Below, piece by piece: positions 39,045-50,497 of a stretch of 64,000 nucleotides of DNA; within the stretch, counting starts at the first letter, position 1, and each line of letters opens with the position of its first letter. Source of the stretch: Actinomycetes bacterium. GTDB taxonomy: Bacteria > Actinomycetota > Acidimicrobiia > Acidimicrobiales > Palsa-688. The stretch lies in the NCBI GenBank assembly GCA_021787365.1, contig JAJYMB010000144.1, positions 124,001 to 188,000 on the forward strand, in the 5' to 3' direction. The notes beneath the pieces are model-generated. The model was not told the origin of the DNA. It was given only the letters and a program-made list of their open reading frames with translations, and made no database searches. Position numbers and translations under genes: made by a program.

Positions 39045-39830
39045 CTAGCCCGAAGCCCCCTCCGGTGGCTCTCCTGCCGCCCGGCGGGCTTCCTCCAAGG
39101 CGGCGGTCAAAGACGCGAGCTCGGTCTCGAGAGAAACGAGGTTCGCGTCGGCGGGGGCCCCCGCCGTGCTCACCAGGCCGCCGGCTGCGGCTACCACGGC
39201 CTCCAGCTGAGAACACGAGGCGCCAAGCCGGAGCGAGGCCTCGCCGGCGGCCGCCTCGGTCTGGCGGAGCGAGCGCAGCTCCGACGCCAGAGCTTCTTCC
39301 TGGGTCGCCAGTGCGGAGCGGTCGGCCCCCTCCGAGCGCGACAGCAGGCCCTGGACCCTCGCCAGCTCTTGGCTCACCCGCTCGGCGCGTCCCGGGCTTC
39401 CTGCCAGCGCGGCCCCCGCTTGTGCTAGGGCCCAGTGCTCTTGGACGGCGGCATCGAGCGCTCCCACCACCGTCCTCAGGTGGTCGGCCACCGGGCCGGG
39501 CGCGGGGCTCGAAGCCAACTGGCGGGCTCGCTTGCGGGCGTCTATGGACCTGGCCACGTACCCCCGCCAAGGTTCGGGAAGCGACCACGGGTCTATCCGG
39601 GACTGCCTGGCCCGCCGGCGCAGGATGGCTCGCCGGCGTAGGGCGGCCCAGCCGAGCCGCCCCCCGTAACCGACGGCACCGAGCACCACCGCGACCGCGA
39701 TGCCGAGGTGGGCCAGTTCGCCGACCGCGATGCCGGCGCCGGCGAGCACGATGGCAGAGGGCGAAGCGGCCGCGCGCTTGACGCTCGGCAGGCGTTTCCC
39801 CTGTTTGGCGTCGGGCAGCCTTTCGAGCAC
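39045..39830 (-). CDS. hypothetical membrane/coiled-coil protein upstream of pspA
   Basis: SAIVLAGAGIAVGELAHLGIAVAVVLGAVGYGG TM hairpin followed by long Ala/Glu/Leu-rich helical region; same strand as pspA. Confidence 0.65.
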   Translation of the reverse strand: MLERLPDAKQGKRLPSVKRAAASPSAIVLAGAGIAVGELAHLGIAVAVVLGAVGYGGRLGWAALRRRAILRRRARQSRIDPWSLPEPWRGYVARSIDARKRARQLASSPAPGPVADHLRTVVGALDAAVQEHWALAQAGAALAGSPGRAERVSQELARVQGLLSRSEGADRSALATQEEALASELRSLRQTEAAAGEASLRLGASCSQLEAVVAAAGGLVSTAGAPADANLVSLETELASLTAALEEARRAAGEPPEGASG

Positions 39831-39904
39831 TGCCCAAAAGGTTAATGAAAGGGTAAGGCGTCAGCCGGGCACGCAGTGGCGGAAGAAGGCAATAGCCTTC
39901 CCTC

Positions 39905-41146
39905 ATGACGACCCTCGGCGAGCTCGGCCAGCGGGCCAAGCAGGCCAGCAGGGCGCTGGCCCTGGCGCGCGCTGACCAAAAGGACGCCGCGCTCGTGGCT
40001 GCCGGCGACCTACTTGTACAGCGCTCCGAAGAGATCCTGGCCGCCAACCAGGCCGATGTGGAAAGGGCGCGCGCGGCCGGGGCCCCCCCCTCCGCCATCG
40101 ACCGCCTCCGCCTCAACCCGGCCCGGGTGGAGTCGATGGCCGCCGGGCTCCGCCAAGTTGCCGGCTTGGCTGACCCAGTCGGAGAAGTGGTCGAGGGCTG
40201 GGTGCGGCCGAACGGGCTCCGCATAGAAAAAGTACGGGTGCCTCTCGGGGTGGTCGCCATCGTCTACGAGAACCGCCCGAACGTCACGAGCGACGCGGCC
40301 GGGTTGTGCCTGAAGTCGGGCAACGCGGCGTTCCTCCGGGGCAGTTCTGGCGCGCTCAGCTCCAACCAGGCCATTTCCGCCGCCCTTCGCGAGGGGTTCG
40401 CCAAAGCGGGCCTCCCCGAAGACTCCGTGGTCCTGGTCGAAGACACTAGTTACGAGTCCGCTCGCGAGTTCATGCGGCTCCGGGGCACGATCGACTGCCT
40501 GATCCCCCGGGGTGGGCCCTCGCTCATCCAAGCCGTGCTGGAAAACGCCACCGTCCCCTACGTCATAGACGGGGACGGCAATTGCCACCTGTACATCGAC
40601 GCTTCGGCCGACTTGGGCATGGCCTTGGCCCTCCTCGTCAACGGCAAGACCCAACGCCCGAGCGTGTGCAATGCCACCGAATCGCTCGTGGTGCACGCCG
40701 CGGTCGCGCCCGAGTTCCTGCCCAAAGCCGTCGATGCGCTGGCCGGGGTGCGCCTCGTGGGCGACCAGGCTTCTCGCGCCATCTCCCCCTCGATCGGCCC
40801 GGCGACCGAAGAGGACTGGGGAAAGGAGTACCTGGACCTCGTGCTCAGCGTCCGCGTCGTCGAGGACTTGGACGCGGCCATTTCCCACATCCAGCGCTAT
40901 TCGAGCGGTCACACCGAGGCGATAGTCACCCGCGACCTCCGCGCCGCCGAGCGTTTCACCGCTGAGGTCGATGCCGCAGCCGTCATGGTCAACGCCTCGA
41001 CGCGCTTCACCGACGGCGAGCAGTTCGGCTTCGGCGCCGAGATAGGCATCAGCACCCAGAAGCTCCACGCCCGCGGGCCCATGGGCCTGCGCGAGCTGAC
41101 CACGACCAAGTACGTGGTCACCGGCACAGGACAGGTCCGGACCTGA
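39905..41146 (+). CDS. proA: glutamate-5-semialdehyde dehydrogenase (gamma-glutamyl phosphate reductase)
   Basis: VPLGVVAIVYENRPNVTSDAAGLCLKSGNAAFLRGSSGALSSNQAI...YVIDGDGNCHLYID...NASTRFTDGEQFGFGAEIGISTQKLHARGPMGL. Confidence 0.97.
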   Translation: MTTLGELGQRAKQASRALALARADQKDAALVAAGDLLVQRSEEILAANQADVERARAAGAPPSAIDRLRLNPARVESMAAGLRQVAGLADPVGEVVEGWVRPNGLRIEKVRVPLGVVAIVYENRPNVTSDAAGLCLKSGNAAFLRGSSGALSSNQAISAALREGFAKAGLPEDSVVLVEDTSYESAREFMRLRGTIDCLIPRGGPSLIQAVLENATVPYVIDGDGNCHLYIDASADLGMALALLVNGKTQRPSVCNATESLVVHAAVAPEFLPKAVDALAGVRLVGDQASRAISPSIGPATEEDWGKEYLDLVLSVRVVEDLDAAISHIQRYSSGHTEAIVTRDLRAAERFTAEVDAAAVMVNASTRFTDGEQFGFGAEIGISTQKLHARGPMGLRELTTTKYVVTGTGQVRT

Positions 41147-41192
41147 GCGTTATTGGGTAGAGACGCCCGGGCCGGGCCCGTAGGATGGCCCG

Positions 41193-42086
41193 ATGGCAGG
41201 CACCGCCGAGGAGGCGCGCTTCGAGAGCCCGAGCGCCGTCAACGACTCGCTCCGAGCCGTCGGCTATTTCGCCGACGAAGGGACGGCCTCGGTCGTGTTC
41301 CTGGCCGACAGGTTGGCCAAACCGGTCCTGGTCGAGGGGCCGGCAGGCACGGGCAAGACCCAGCTCGCCAAGTCAGTGGCCGAAATGACGGGCGCCAGGC
41401 TGGTCCGGCTCCAGTGTTACGAAGGCCTCGACGAGTCCAAGGCCCTCTACGAGTGGAACTACAAAAAGCAGCTGCTGCGCATCCAAGCCGAGCAGGTCAC
41501 GAGCGGCGGCGAGACCTGGGGGGAGCTCGAAGCCGATATCTTCTCCGAGCCGTTCTTGCTGGCGCGCCCACTCCTCGAGGCCATCAGGGCTTCCGACCCC
41601 GTCGTGCTCCTGATCGACGAAGTTGACAGGGTAGAGGTCGAGACCGAGGCCCTCCTTTTGGAAGTGCTCTCCGATTACCAAGTTTCCGTGCCGGAGATGG
41701 GCACGGTCAAAGCGCAACAGATCCCCCTTGTTTTCCTTACTTCCAACAACACCCGTGAGCTGTCGGAAGCGTTGAAGCGGCGCTGCCTCTTCCTTCACCT
41801 GGACTACCCCTCGCCGGGCCGGGAACGCGAGATCGTCCTCGCCAAGGTGCCCGGCATCGAGGCGGCCCTGGCCGAACAGGTAGTGAGGACCGTGCAACTG
41901 GTGCGTTCCTTGGAGCTCAAAAAGCCCCCGTCAGTCTCGGAAACTCTCGACTGGGCGCGCACTTTGGTCCTCCTCGGTGTGGCCCGGCTCGATGCGGACG
42001 TGGCCAAGGAGACCCTCAACGTGCTGTTGAAGCACAGTTCTGACATCGAACGGGCCGCCAAGGATCTCGTCACGACCGAGCGATGA
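41193..42086 (+). CDS. MoxR/CoxD-like AAA+ ATPase
   Basis: LAKPVLVEGPAGTGKTQLAKSVAEMTGARLVRLQCYEGLDESKALYEWNYKKQLLRIQ...DPVVLLIDEVDRVEVETEALLLEVLSDYQVSVPEMG. Confidence 0.93.
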   Translation: MAGTAEEARFESPSAVNDSLRAVGYFADEGTASVVFLADRLAKPVLVEGPAGTGKTQLAKSVAEMTGARLVRLQCYEGLDESKALYEWNYKKQLLRIQAEQVTSGGETWGELEADIFSEPFLLARPLLEAIRASDPVVLLIDEVDRVEVETEALLLEVLSDYQVSVPEMGTVKAQQIPLVFLTSNNTRELSEALKRRCLFLHLDYPSPGREREIVLAKVPGIEAALAEQVVRTVQLVRSLELKKPPSVSETLDWARTLVLLGVARLDADVAKETLNVLLKHSSDIERAAKDLVTTER

Positions 42087-43492
42087 GCGCGACGAGAGCG
42101 GGAACCGAGGGCGGCGCGCTCGGCCCCGGCCTCCTCGATGTCTTCTCCGACTTCGTGGGCGAACTGCGCGCGAGCGGGGTGCCGGTCAGCACCACCGAAG
42201 TACTGGACGCGACCGAGGCGCTCCGCCAGCTCCCCCTCTCCGACAGACAGGCCCTGAAATCCGGCCTGGCGGCCGCCCTCGTCAAGGAGGAAGGGCATTG
42301 GCGCGCCTACGAGGCGCTTTTCGACCTCTACTTCTCGCTGCGCCCGAGCCCCGGTGCACCAGCCGGCGCCCCCGCCGTGGAAGGGGAAAGCGTGGTAACG
42401 CTGACGCCGGGAGAACTGGCGGAGCGTGCATATAAGGCCTTGCTGGAAGGCAATGTCGAGGCGCTGGCTGGGCTGGCCCGGGCCGCTGTAGCGCGCTTCG
42501 GCGGCCTCGAACCCGGCCGGCACCTGAGCGTCAGTTATTACACGCTCCGGACGCTGCGCCAGCTGCAGCTCGACGACCTCGCCGAACGCCTGGCCGCTTC
42601 TGCACACGAGGCCACCGGCCTGGAAGGGGCGCTTCTGGCCAACGATTACCGCCGGCGCCTGGCCCAGCTCCGCGCCGACGTCGAGGCCGAGGTCCGGCGC
42701 GTGATGGTGAGCGAGCGCGGGGCGGGGGCCGTGGCCCGGGCGCTGCGTCGGCCCTTGCCCGAGGACACCGACTTCATGCACCTCTCTCGTGAAGAGGTGG
42801 CCGCGCTGCAGCGGACCGTGCAACCCCTCGCCCGCAAGCTGGCCGTGCACCTGGCGCGCCAGCGGCGCCGGCGCCACGAGGGCCGGTTGGACTTCCGGGC
42901 CACGATGAGGCGCTCGCTGTCGAGCGGGGGCGTACCCGTGGAGCCGCGCTTTCGGTCGCGCCGGCGGGCCAAGCCCGAGCTCTGGGTCCTGGCGGACATC
43001 TCGGGGTCGGTAGCCGCCTTCGCCCGGTTCACTCTCCAGCTCGTGTACGCGCTCTCGTCGCAGTTCTCCCGGACCCGTTCCTGGGCCTTCATCGACGGGG
43101 TCGACGAGGTCACGGGGCTCATGCGGGAGGCAGACGACGTCGCCCATGCGGTGCGTTCGATAAACACGGCCGCGGACGTGGTCTGGGAGGAGGGTCATTC
43201 GGATTACGGCCACGCCTTTTCCGACTTCGTCGGGCGCTTCGGGAAAGAACTGTCGCCGCGCACCTCCGTGCTCGTGCTCGGCGACGCCCGCAACAACTAC
43301 CACGCCGTAGAGGCCTGGGCCTTAGCCGAGGTCGCGCGGCGGGCGCGCCACGTTTGGTGGCTGAACCCCGAGCCGCGCGCCTACTGGGACACCGGGGACT
43401 CGGTGCTCGCCGAGTACGGGGCGCACTGCAGCGGTGTGTACGAGTGCCGCAACCTCCGCCAGCTCCGGCGCTTCGTCGAACACCTGACCTGA
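42083..43492 (+). CDS. VWA domain-containing CoxE-like protein
   Basis: RRRAKPELWVLADISGSVAAFARFTLQLVYALSSQFSRTRSWAFIDGVDEVT...HVWWLNPEPRAYWDTGDSV; overlaps the AAA+ gene by ATGA. Confidence 0.92.
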   Translation: MSATRAGTEGGALGPGLLDVFSDFVGELRASGVPVSTTEVLDATEALRQLPLSDRQALKSGLAAALVKEEGHWRAYEALFDLYFSLRPSPGAPAGAPAVEGESVVTLTPGELAERAYKALLEGNVEALAGLARAAVARFGGLEPGRHLSVSYYTLRTLRQLQLDDLAERLAASAHEATGLEGALLANDYRRRLAQLRADVEAEVRRVMVSERGAGAVARALRRPLPEDTDFMHLSREEVAALQRTVQPLARKLAVHLARQRRRRHEGRLDFRATMRRSLSSGGVPVEPRFRSRRRAKPELWVLADISGSVAAFARFTLQLVYALSSQFSRTRSWAFIDGVDEVTGLMREADDVAHAVRSINTAADVVWEEGHSDYGHAFSDFVGRFGKELSPRTSVLVLGDARNNYHAVEAWALAEVARRARHVWWLNPEPRAYWDTGDSVLAEYGAHCSGVYECRNLRQLRRFVEHLT

Positions 43493-43543
43493 GAGGCACC
43501 GCGACGCGCGGCCGCAGCGCTCTGGCCCGCGAGTACCCTGGCC

Positions 43544-44836
43544 TTGACCAGCGCGGACGCGAAAGAGGCAGAGATGGTCCTGGCCAGCCGTGAGTTCATC
43601 GCCGTTCCTGACGGCCGCAAGCAACAGATCGTCTTCAAATGGCCTGACGTCCGGGTACGCAAGCACTCGCGGGCGATCGTGGACGCCGACGAGGTCGCCC
43701 TCTTCATAAACACCGGCCAGGTCATAGGCACCATGGGGCCAGGCCGGCACCAGGTAGACGCCGACGAAATGCCTTTTCTCGGGACGTTCGTCGACATCGC
43801 GACCGGTGGTAACGCCTACCGCGCCGAGCTTTACTTCGTGGGCACCCGGGAGTACCCGGGCTTCACTTTCGGCGGCCGCATCGACGACGTCCAGGACCCC
43901 GAGACCGGCCTCATAGTCACCCTCCGGGTCTTCGGGGACTACTCGCTGCAGGTGAGCGACCCAGTGGCACTCGTGACCAACCTCGTCGGCACGGTGGACG
44001 TGACCGACAACGACCGAGTGGCCGGGTGGGTGAGCGACCAACTGCTGAAGGTCATGCGCACCGAGGTCACAACCCAGGTGGTACGCAACGGCTGGCCGAT
44101 CCTCGGGCTCTCGGCCCACACCCCCGAGCTCGAGCAAGCCGTCCTGGCAGCGGCCAACTCACAGTTGGCCACCTACGGGGTGGCACTGGTGAGGATGGGC
44201 AACTTCGACATAAACCTGCCCGAGCAGGACGAGGCCCAGCTGAAGGGGCTGGCCAAGGACACGGCTTTCAGCCGCCTGGCCGGTGGTTTCAACCGTTACG
44301 CGGCGGGGGACATGGCGATCGAGGCGGGAGAGGGTATGGCCGCCGGCGGTGGCGGCGGCACCGGTGTCCTGCTGGCGGCAGGCCTGGGGCTCGGCGGCCA
44401 GGCCGCTGGAGCTACGGGCAGCCAGGGCGCCACCGGCGCACCCGCCCCCCTGCTGCCTCCGGCCCCGGGCTTCGCTGGCGGAGGGCCGGGCTTTGCCCCC
44501 GGGGCAGCGCGCGTGGGGCCAGCTCCCGCCACTGCGGTCACCTGTCCCCACTGCCAAGCGAGCGTGCCGGCCGGGAGCAAGTTCTGCCCCTCGTGCGGCA
44601 AGGAGATGCCGGCCGCGGCCGGCCACTGCTCGGCCTGCGGCGCCGACAACCCTCCGGGGGCGCGCTTTTGCGCGAGCTGCGGCCAGCCACTGGCGCGAGA
44701 GGCCGCCCACTGCGCCTCTTGCGGTGCCGAATTAGCACCCGGCCAGCGCTTCTGTGCGTCGTGCGGCACTGCGGTCACTACCGCGCGAGACGAGGCCGCA
44801 CCACCCACGGCTCCGCACCCGGCGCCGGAAGGGTAA
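43544..44836 (+). CDS. SPFH domain protein with C-terminal zinc ribbons (YdjP / virion-core-like)
   Basis: ASREFIAVPDGRKQQIVFKWPDVRVRKHSRAIVDADEVALFINTGQVIGTMGPGRHQVDADEMPFLGTF...CPHCQASVPAGSKFCPSCG...CSACGADNPPGARFCASCG...CASCGAELAPGQRFCASCG. Confidence 0.9.
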   Translation: MTSADAKEAEMVLASREFIAVPDGRKQQIVFKWPDVRVRKHSRAIVDADEVALFINTGQVIGTMGPGRHQVDADEMPFLGTFVDIATGGNAYRAELYFVGTREYPGFTFGGRIDDVQDPETGLIVTLRVFGDYSLQVSDPVALVTNLVGTVDVTDNDRVAGWVSDQLLKVMRTEVTTQVVRNGWPILGLSAHTPELEQAVLAAANSQLATYGVALVRMGNFDINLPEQDEAQLKGLAKDTAFSRLAGGFNRYAAGDMAIEAGEGMAAGGGGGTGVLLAAGLGLGGQAAGATGSQGATGAPAPLLPPAPGFAGGGPGFAPGAARVGPAPATAVTCPHCQASVPAGSKFCPSCGKEMPAAAGHCSACGADNPPGARFCASCGQPLAREAAHCASCGAELAPGQRFCASCGTAVTTARDEAAPPTAPHPAPEG

Positions 44837-44838
44837 CG

Positions 44839-46077
44839 ATGGCACTACCAGAGCTCTAGAGGAGGTCGGGAGAGATCTTTTATTACGGAGGCGGCGGCGG
44901 GCTTGGCCTGCTGCTGTTCGTGCTCATGATGTGGATGGTCCTCCGCATGGTGATGAGGGCCGGTCGCGGCACCTGGGGCGGCGGGCCCTGGAGGGGCGGT
45001 CCCCCAGGTGGCCCAGGCCAGCGAGGGCCCTACGGAGGTTGGCCCGGCACCCCAGGCTGGCCAGGAGGGCAAAACCGTGGTAGCGGGTGGCCCGGGAGCC
45101 CCGGGCCGGGAGGTACGGGCACGTCGGGGAGCTGGCCGGCGGGTGGGTCGCGCGGCCATGACCCCGGCGCGACCACCTGGCCCGGCAGTGGCGGGCCGGC
45201 CGGAGGGGGTGCTTGGCCGAGCGGCGCCCCGGCGGGTGGTGGGCCGGCGGGTGGCGGGCCAGCCGGTGGCGGGCCGGCGGGTGGTGGGCCGGCGGGTGGC
45301 GGCTGGGCGACAGCTGGGGCGAACGCGGACGGCTCTATACCGGCCGGGAGCGGGCGAGGCGTGGGCGAGAGGCTGGCCGGCGCGGAGGGGGCGTGGCCCG
45401 ACGATGCCAACGGGGGCTGGGACGAGTGGATGAGCGACCAGCGCCCGGCGGCGGCGAGCGTCCCGGGCGAGCTCTTCCCCGAGCGCCACGCCCGGGCGGT
45501 GCAGGCAGAGAGCCCCGTGGACGCCGGGCTCGCAGCCATCAAGGCCCACGACCCCGGCTTCAACCTCGAACAGTTCACCGAGCGGGTACAGCGGGTCTTC
45601 TTCCTCGTGGAGCAGGCCTGGAGCGAGAGGAAGCCCGAAGTCGCCCGCCAGGTGATGGCCGACGACCTGTGGTCCTCGCACCGGGCGCAGGTCCAGGCCT
45701 ACATCGATGCCCACAAGCGCAACATGCTGGACTACCTGGCCGTGTCCAACATCTGGCCGGTGGCTGCCAGTTCCGAGGCAGGCTTTGACACCTTGACCGT
45801 GCGCATCGTGGCAGCGAGCACCGACTACGACGTCGACGAGGCGAGCGGGCGCGTGCTGCGGGGTGACACCCAGGTAAAGCCGTGGGAAGAGGACTGGACT
45901 TTCCGTCGCTCTTCCAGCGCGCGGACCCCCGAAGGCGGCACGACGATCGGCTCCAAGTGCCCCAACTGCGGCGCACCCCTCGACACCGACCTCGCCGGCG
46001 TGTGCCGTTACTGCAAGGTCTCGGTCACCTCGGGTGCCCAGGACTGGGTGCTGGCCCGTATCTCGCAAGTCGGTTAG
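44839..46077 (+). pseudogene. Tim44-like domain protein with Gly/Pro repeat region and C-terminal zinc ribbon; in-frame amber codon at 44857-44859
   Basis: ATG 44839 (preceded by GGAAGG) reads MALPEL-TAG-RRSGEIFYYGGGGGLGLLLFVLMMWMVLRMVMR... in one frame; core NLEQFTERVQRVFFLVEQAWSERKPEVARQVMADDLW...; ribbon CPNCGAPLDTDLAGVCRYCKVSV. Otherwise a GTG start at 44920 would be needed. Confidence 0.6.
45226..45300. repeat. 15-nt in-frame minisatellite encoding (PAGGG)5
   Basis: gcgggtggtgggccg-type units; protein SGAPAGGGPAGGGPAGGGPAGGGPAGGGW. Confidence 0.9.
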
Positions 46078-47789
46078 GCCCTGAGGCCGCCCCGAAGCAA
46101 CCTCGACGCCTCCGACGACGCCGGCACCAGCCCGCTCGTCTGCAAGTCCTGCCCGATGACCCAGTCGAGCATCTCCTTGTACACCGACAGGATGTCGTAG
46201 CCGTAGTCAGGGTTGCTCGCCCACACGCCCCCGAGCGACATCCACGTCTGGCAGCAACCTACGACGCCCTGGCCGGGGACAGGCCCGCCAGGTGAGCCGT
46301 GGCGACCGGCCGCTGCCGCGTACTGGCTGAGCAGGCGCTCCTGGGCGATGACCCCGGCGCGCGCCGAGGAAAACTTCCAGCCGTGCTTGCACTTGTCACA
46401 GGCGCCGATCCCGGCGAAGTTGTTGTACTTGGCCGGGTCCTGCCCATCGGAAGGGAACGAAAAACCACCCGTCTCCACCACCGACTGGGCGAACGCCAGG
46501 TCGCCTCGGACGCCGGTCAGCTTGCCGGCGTCCATGTAGTAGCCCACCAGAGTGTTGATCGGGACCGTCGTGTTGGCCACGGCCTGGGTCGAGGCGAACC
46601 ATTGAGCGATCTCACCGGCCGACAGCACGGGACGCCCGAGGATGGTGGGACCACCAATATAGAGGTAGGCGGAGCCGGGTCTCGGGGGGCCGGCCGGTTG
46701 CGTGGGCACCGCTGGCGCTCGGGCGGGCCGCTCGGCGGCACCGGCCAGATCTCCCGCCACGAGCACCCGCCGGCCGCTTTTCCCTGCGCCTTCCCGGGCT
46801 CCCAGCCCACCGCTCGCCGGGTGGCCCGTCTCGAGCACCAGCAGCAGTCGCGCCGGCTGCGCCGGCGCTCGTCCCGGGACCGTGGCCCAGGTCCGCGCAG
46901 CCAGGAGCGCCGTGTGCGACCTGGCCAGCCCTTCTCGCGCCAGCACGAGGGTCTTCCTCGCCCCCGCCTCGGCCTCGTGGGCCAGCGTGACCCGCACTCG
47001 CGCGGCCTGCAGGCGCCGTTCGGCCACCTGGAGCCAAACCGCTGCGCCCTGCCAACCGGCGCCCTCGTCGCGAGCCGCGACCAGGCTCAGTTCGGAGCGC
47101 TCGATCTGTCGTTCCTGTGACGCCAGGTCGGTGCCCGTGTAGGCGGCCTGACCCGTGTACTCCGTCAACCCGAGCTCGTACAGCGCCGAGGTATAGAGCC
47201 TCACCTTTCTTTCGGCAGCCGCCCTAACGCTCACAGCGCGGGCTTCGGCCGACCTCGCCTCGCCGACATCGAGGACCGCTCGGGCCAGCGCCAACGTGGC
47301 CGTGTGCAACCTGCCCTGGGCCCTCGTCGTGTACAGCTCTGCCTCGTAATAGGTACGCAAGGCCGAGAGCTGGTGTTGGTCAGAAGAGAGGCCCGCCAGC
47401 AACAACTGGACGGCAGCCAGAGGCTCGATGAAGGGCTTGGCCGGCTTGGGGGCAGTCTTTCCGCCCTTCCGGCCCTGGCCAGAGGAACTGCCACCCTTGG
47501 CCCCACCGGCGGCACCTTTGGCCTGGCTTACCGCCGTCCTGGCCCCGCCGGCAGCACTGGCCCGCTCAGGGGCGTTGGGTTGCCCATGTGCAGGCGACCG
47601 TGCGGGCCCCGACGGCCCCAGGATGGTAGCGGCACCAGAGGGCCCCCCCGTGGCCAGGAGAGGGCCGGCCAGGAGGGCGAGCACTGTCCCGGCGGCGGCC
47701 ACCTGGCGCACTACACGCCAGAGGTGGCGGCCTACCCGTCGCGTCGGGCGGCGGCATCGGTCATATGCCGGCACAGGTATCGCTTGCAC
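46074..47789 (-). CDS. secreted glucosaminidase-domain peptidoglycan hydrolase
   Basis: N-terminal TM/signal; coiled coil; C-terminal TVPINTLVGYYMDAGKLTGVRGDLAFAQSVVETGGFSFPSDGQDPAKYNNFAGIGACDKCKHGWKFSSARAGVIAQERLLSQYA. Confidence 0.85.
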   Translation of the reverse strand: MQAIPVPAYDRCRRPTRRVGRHLWRVVRQVAAAGTVLALLAGPLLATGGPSGAATILGPSGPARSPAHGQPNAPERASAAGGARTAVSQAKGAAGGAKGGSSSGQGRKGGKTAPKPAKPFIEPLAAVQLLLAGLSSDQHQLSALRTYYEAELYTTRAQGRLHTATLALARAVLDVGEARSAEARAVSVRAAAERKVRLYTSALYELGLTEYTGQAAYTGTDLASQERQIERSELSLVAARDEGAGWQGAAVWLQVAERRLQAARVRVTLAHEAEAGARKTLVLAREGLARSHTALLAARTWATVPGRAPAQPARLLLVLETGHPASGGLGAREGAGKSGRRVLVAGDLAGAAERPARAPAVPTQPAGPPRPGSAYLYIGGPTILGRPVLSAGEIAQWFASTQAVANTTVPINTLVGYYMDAGKLTGVRGDLAFAQSVVETGGFSFPSDGQDPAKYNNFAGIGACDKCKHGWKFSSARAGVIAQERLLSQYAAAAGRHGSPGGPVPGQGVVGCCQTWMSLGGVWASNPDYGYDILSVYKEMLDWVIGQDLQTSGLVPASSEASRLLRGGLRA

Positions 47790-47911
47790 TGGTCCTCACC
47801 ATGTCACACGGGGCTGCTTCGGGCGCCCGGGAGAAGGTCTCCTGGGGCCCAAGGGTCAGTTTCCCAATAAAAGAGCATCGGCAAGGCCGGCGCAAAGCCA
47901 AAGCGGCGGCG

Positions 47912-48595
47912 CTATTCGTGCAGGCCGCACTCCGTCTTGTCCCGCCCGGACCAACGGCCCGAACGCGCTTCTTCACCCGGGCGCACAGGCCTCGTGCAGG
48001 GCCAGCACCCGATCGAAAGGTAGCCCTTGCGCAGCAGAGGGTTGACGGGGACGTCGTGGTCCGCGATGTAGCCGTCGACGTCGAGCTCGGTCCAGTTGGC
48101 GAGCGGGTTGACCTTGACCAGGCCACGGCGGTCACGGCTCACGATCGGCGCGTCTCGCCGGGTGGAAGCCTCCTGCCGGCGCAGGCCGCTCATCCAGGCC
48201 AGCTTGCCGACTAGGGCGCGCCCCAGTTGCTCCACCTTGGCGGGCGAGCAGCAGTTGACGGGGTCGGACTTCCAAAGCGGGACCGGAGCCGGGGGGACGG
48301 TCAGGATGCGCAGGTTGAGCCCGTAGCGCCGGCGCACCTCCTCGAGCGTGGCGAGGGTCTCGGGGAAGTGGTAGCCGGTGTCGATGAACACCACCTCGAT
48401 GGACGGCTCCACCTTGGTCGCTATGTCGATCAGGACGGCGTCGGTCATGGAGGCCGTGAGGCACAGTTGGGGGTGGAACTGGCTGACCGCCCACTCCACT
48501 ACCTCGCTCGCCGAAGCCCTTTCGAACTTGGCAGACAGCTCCGCCAGCGCCTCGTCGGTCAGTGGCTCTGTGCCAGGGACGTCAAGCAAAGCCAT
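47912..48595 (-). CDS. cysH: [4Fe-4S] phosphoadenylyl/adenylyl-sulfate reductase
   Basis: LTASMTDAVLIDIATKVEPSIEVVFIDTGYHFPETL; CC (NCCSPAKVEQL) and CxxC (GCWPCTRPV) cluster ligands; C-terminal KTECGLHE. Confidence 0.95.
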   Translation of the reverse strand: MALLDVPGTEPLTDEALAELSAKFERASASEVVEWAVSQFHPQLCLTASMTDAVLIDIATKVEPSIEVVFIDTGYHFPETLATLEEVRRRYGLNLRILTVPPAPVPLWKSDPVNCCSPAKVEQLGRALVGKLAWMSGLRRQEASTRRDAPIVSRDRRGLVKVNPLANWTELDVDGYIADHDVPVNPLLRKGYLSIGCWPCTRPVRPGEEARSGRWSGRDKTECGLHE

Positions 48596-48672
48596 AACAA
48601 TACCCTTCCTCTACCGCACCCGTCCTCTACCGGACGCTACAGGAACGAGGGGCCGGGGCCAGGTGACAGCCT

Positions 48673-50465
<1,793 letters not shown>

Positions 50466-50466
<1 letters not shown>

Positions 50467-50494
50467 TCTTACAAAATCCGATCGGCTTAGTCAA
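50466..50494 (-). promoter_or_regulatory. consensus-like promoter overlapping the start of the sulfite reductase gene
   Basis: Minus strand TTGACT (50494-50489) - 17 bp - TAAGAA (50471-50466). Confidence 0.5.
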
Positions 50495-50497
50495 CAT

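Noticed and set aside
47790-47911. Possible riboswitch (c-di-AMP ydaO type) upstream of the glucosaminidase gene
   Set aside because: Such genes are often so regulated, but I could not match the conserved core motifs by eye; would need an Infernal search.
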